Shown in pieces: positions 5,351 through 5,643 of a stretch of 5,643 bases of DNA (position 1 is its first letter; each line of letters starts with the position of its first letter). The notes beneath the pieces were generated by a model, which was not told the origin of the DNA, ran no database searches, and saw nothing but the letters and a program-made list of their open reading frames with translations. The stretch is taken from NCBI GenBank assembly GCA_964548475.1, contig CAZJRF010000114.1:1-5643 (forward strand), written 5' to 3'. The position numbers were made by a program, and so were the translations under genes. The DNA is from VGBK01 sp964548475. Lineage in GTDB: Bacteria > Actinomycetota > Acidimicrobiia > Spongiisociales > UBA11373.

Positions 5351-5643
5351 ATCAGCTCGCACCCGAGGATGTACTCGGACTTCCTGGAGATATCGAAGCC
5401 CGCACCCCCGTCGACGACGTCGTAACCGCTGTTCCCATTCAATCGGTCGTCGCCGAGTTCGCCGTAGATGACATCGTCGCCCGCCCGCCCGAAGATGCGG
5501 TCGTTGCCCGATTGGCCGTGCAGTTCGTCGTGACCGGCGTCGCCGAGTATCCGGTCGTTGCCCGGGCCGGCGTAGACCTCGTCGCGCCCCGGACCGGCGC
5601 AGATGAAGTCCCTGCCCCCGTACGCGTAGATGACGTCGTTGCC
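5344..5643 (-). CDS. RTX-like calcium-binding repeat protein, C-terminal part, cut by the window edge
   Basis: The last 99 codons and the TGA of a gene that begins beyond 5643 are present. The protein consists of ten consecutive nine-residue units of the form GxDxhxxxx (for example GNDRILGDA, GNDRIFGRA, GDDVIYGEL). This is a relaxed version of the RTX/hemolysin-type GGxGxDxUx repeat that folds as a calcium-bound parallel beta-roll outside the cell. Units decay toward the end (GYDVVDGGA, GFDISRKSE), and the chain stops after YILGCELIY. Cys15 and Cys95 of the visible part could pair as a disulfide capping the roll, a pattern I associate with secreted actinobacterial repeat proteins. The N-terminal part, and so any enzymatic domain or signal peptide, is not in view. 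The gene is convergent with the amidotransferase, overlapping its stop by 7 bp. Confidence 0.88.
   Translation of the reverse strand, partial: GNDVIYAYGGRDFICAGPGRDEVYAGPGNDRILGDAGHDELHGQSGNDRIFGRAGDDVIYGELGDDRLNGNSGYDVVDGGAGFDISRKSEYILGCELIY
5374..5643 (-). repeat. Ten in-phase 27-bp units encoding nonapeptide repeats
   Basis: Reading from 5643, every 27 bases encode one GxDx5-6-type unit without any insertion or deletion, ten units in all. The bases diverge between units while Gly1 and Asp3 are kept, so selection acts on the protein repeat rather than recent DNA duplication. The array continues past the window edge. Confidence 0.85.

Overview
The window is GC-rich, compactly coded DNA from what looks like an actinobacterium. 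Supporting signs are strong G/C at third codon positions, an adenosylcobalamin-dependent ribonucleotide reductase, start codons placed just downstream of -10 hexamers (leaderless style), and secreted, membrane-anchored proteins. A deep actinobacterial lineage such as Acidimicrobiia is my guess from gene flavour only. I see no rRNA, tRNA, CRISPR array, insertion sequence or integrase.

Layout. Positions 1-1149 (minus) hold the first 383 residues of a class II ribonucleotide reductase (NrdJ), which runs off the left edge. Its upstream region (1150-1421) carries a Shine-Dalgarno, two tandem NrdR-box-like palindromes 32 bp apart centre to centre, a sigma-70-type promoter (TTGACG-N18-TACACT), and hairpins that may terminate the neighbouring transcript. 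Positions 1422-4297 (minus) hold three tightly packed genes, read in the order 4297 to 1422. The first is a secreted, C-terminally anchored protein of unknown family. The second is a small two-helix membrane protein with a proline-rich tail. The third is a three-helix membrane protein that fuses a YpmS/DUF2140-like domain to a YpmR-like SGNH (GDSL) hydrolase. Positions 4372-4545 (minus) hold a 57-residue zinc-ribbon protein. It is transcribed divergently from a class I glutamine amidotransferase-like gene at 4610-5350 (plus). Both appear to have leaderless promoters with the same 6-nt spacing from -10 to start codon, and a perfect 12-bp palindrome lies between them. Positions 5344-5643 (minus) are the C-terminal end of a protein made of RTX-like nine-residue repeats. 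It runs off the right edge and overlaps the amidotransferase tail to tail.

How the parts work together. NrdJ supplies deoxyribonucleotides, and the boxes in its promoter imply control by the dNTP-sensing repressor NrdR. The three-gene block looks like one translationally coupled envelope operon and is the least described part of the window; its substrate cannot be read from the sequence. The zinc-ribbon and amidotransferase genes share only a divergent control region. The RTX-like protein is probably secreted and is functionally unrelated to its neighbours as far as can be seen.
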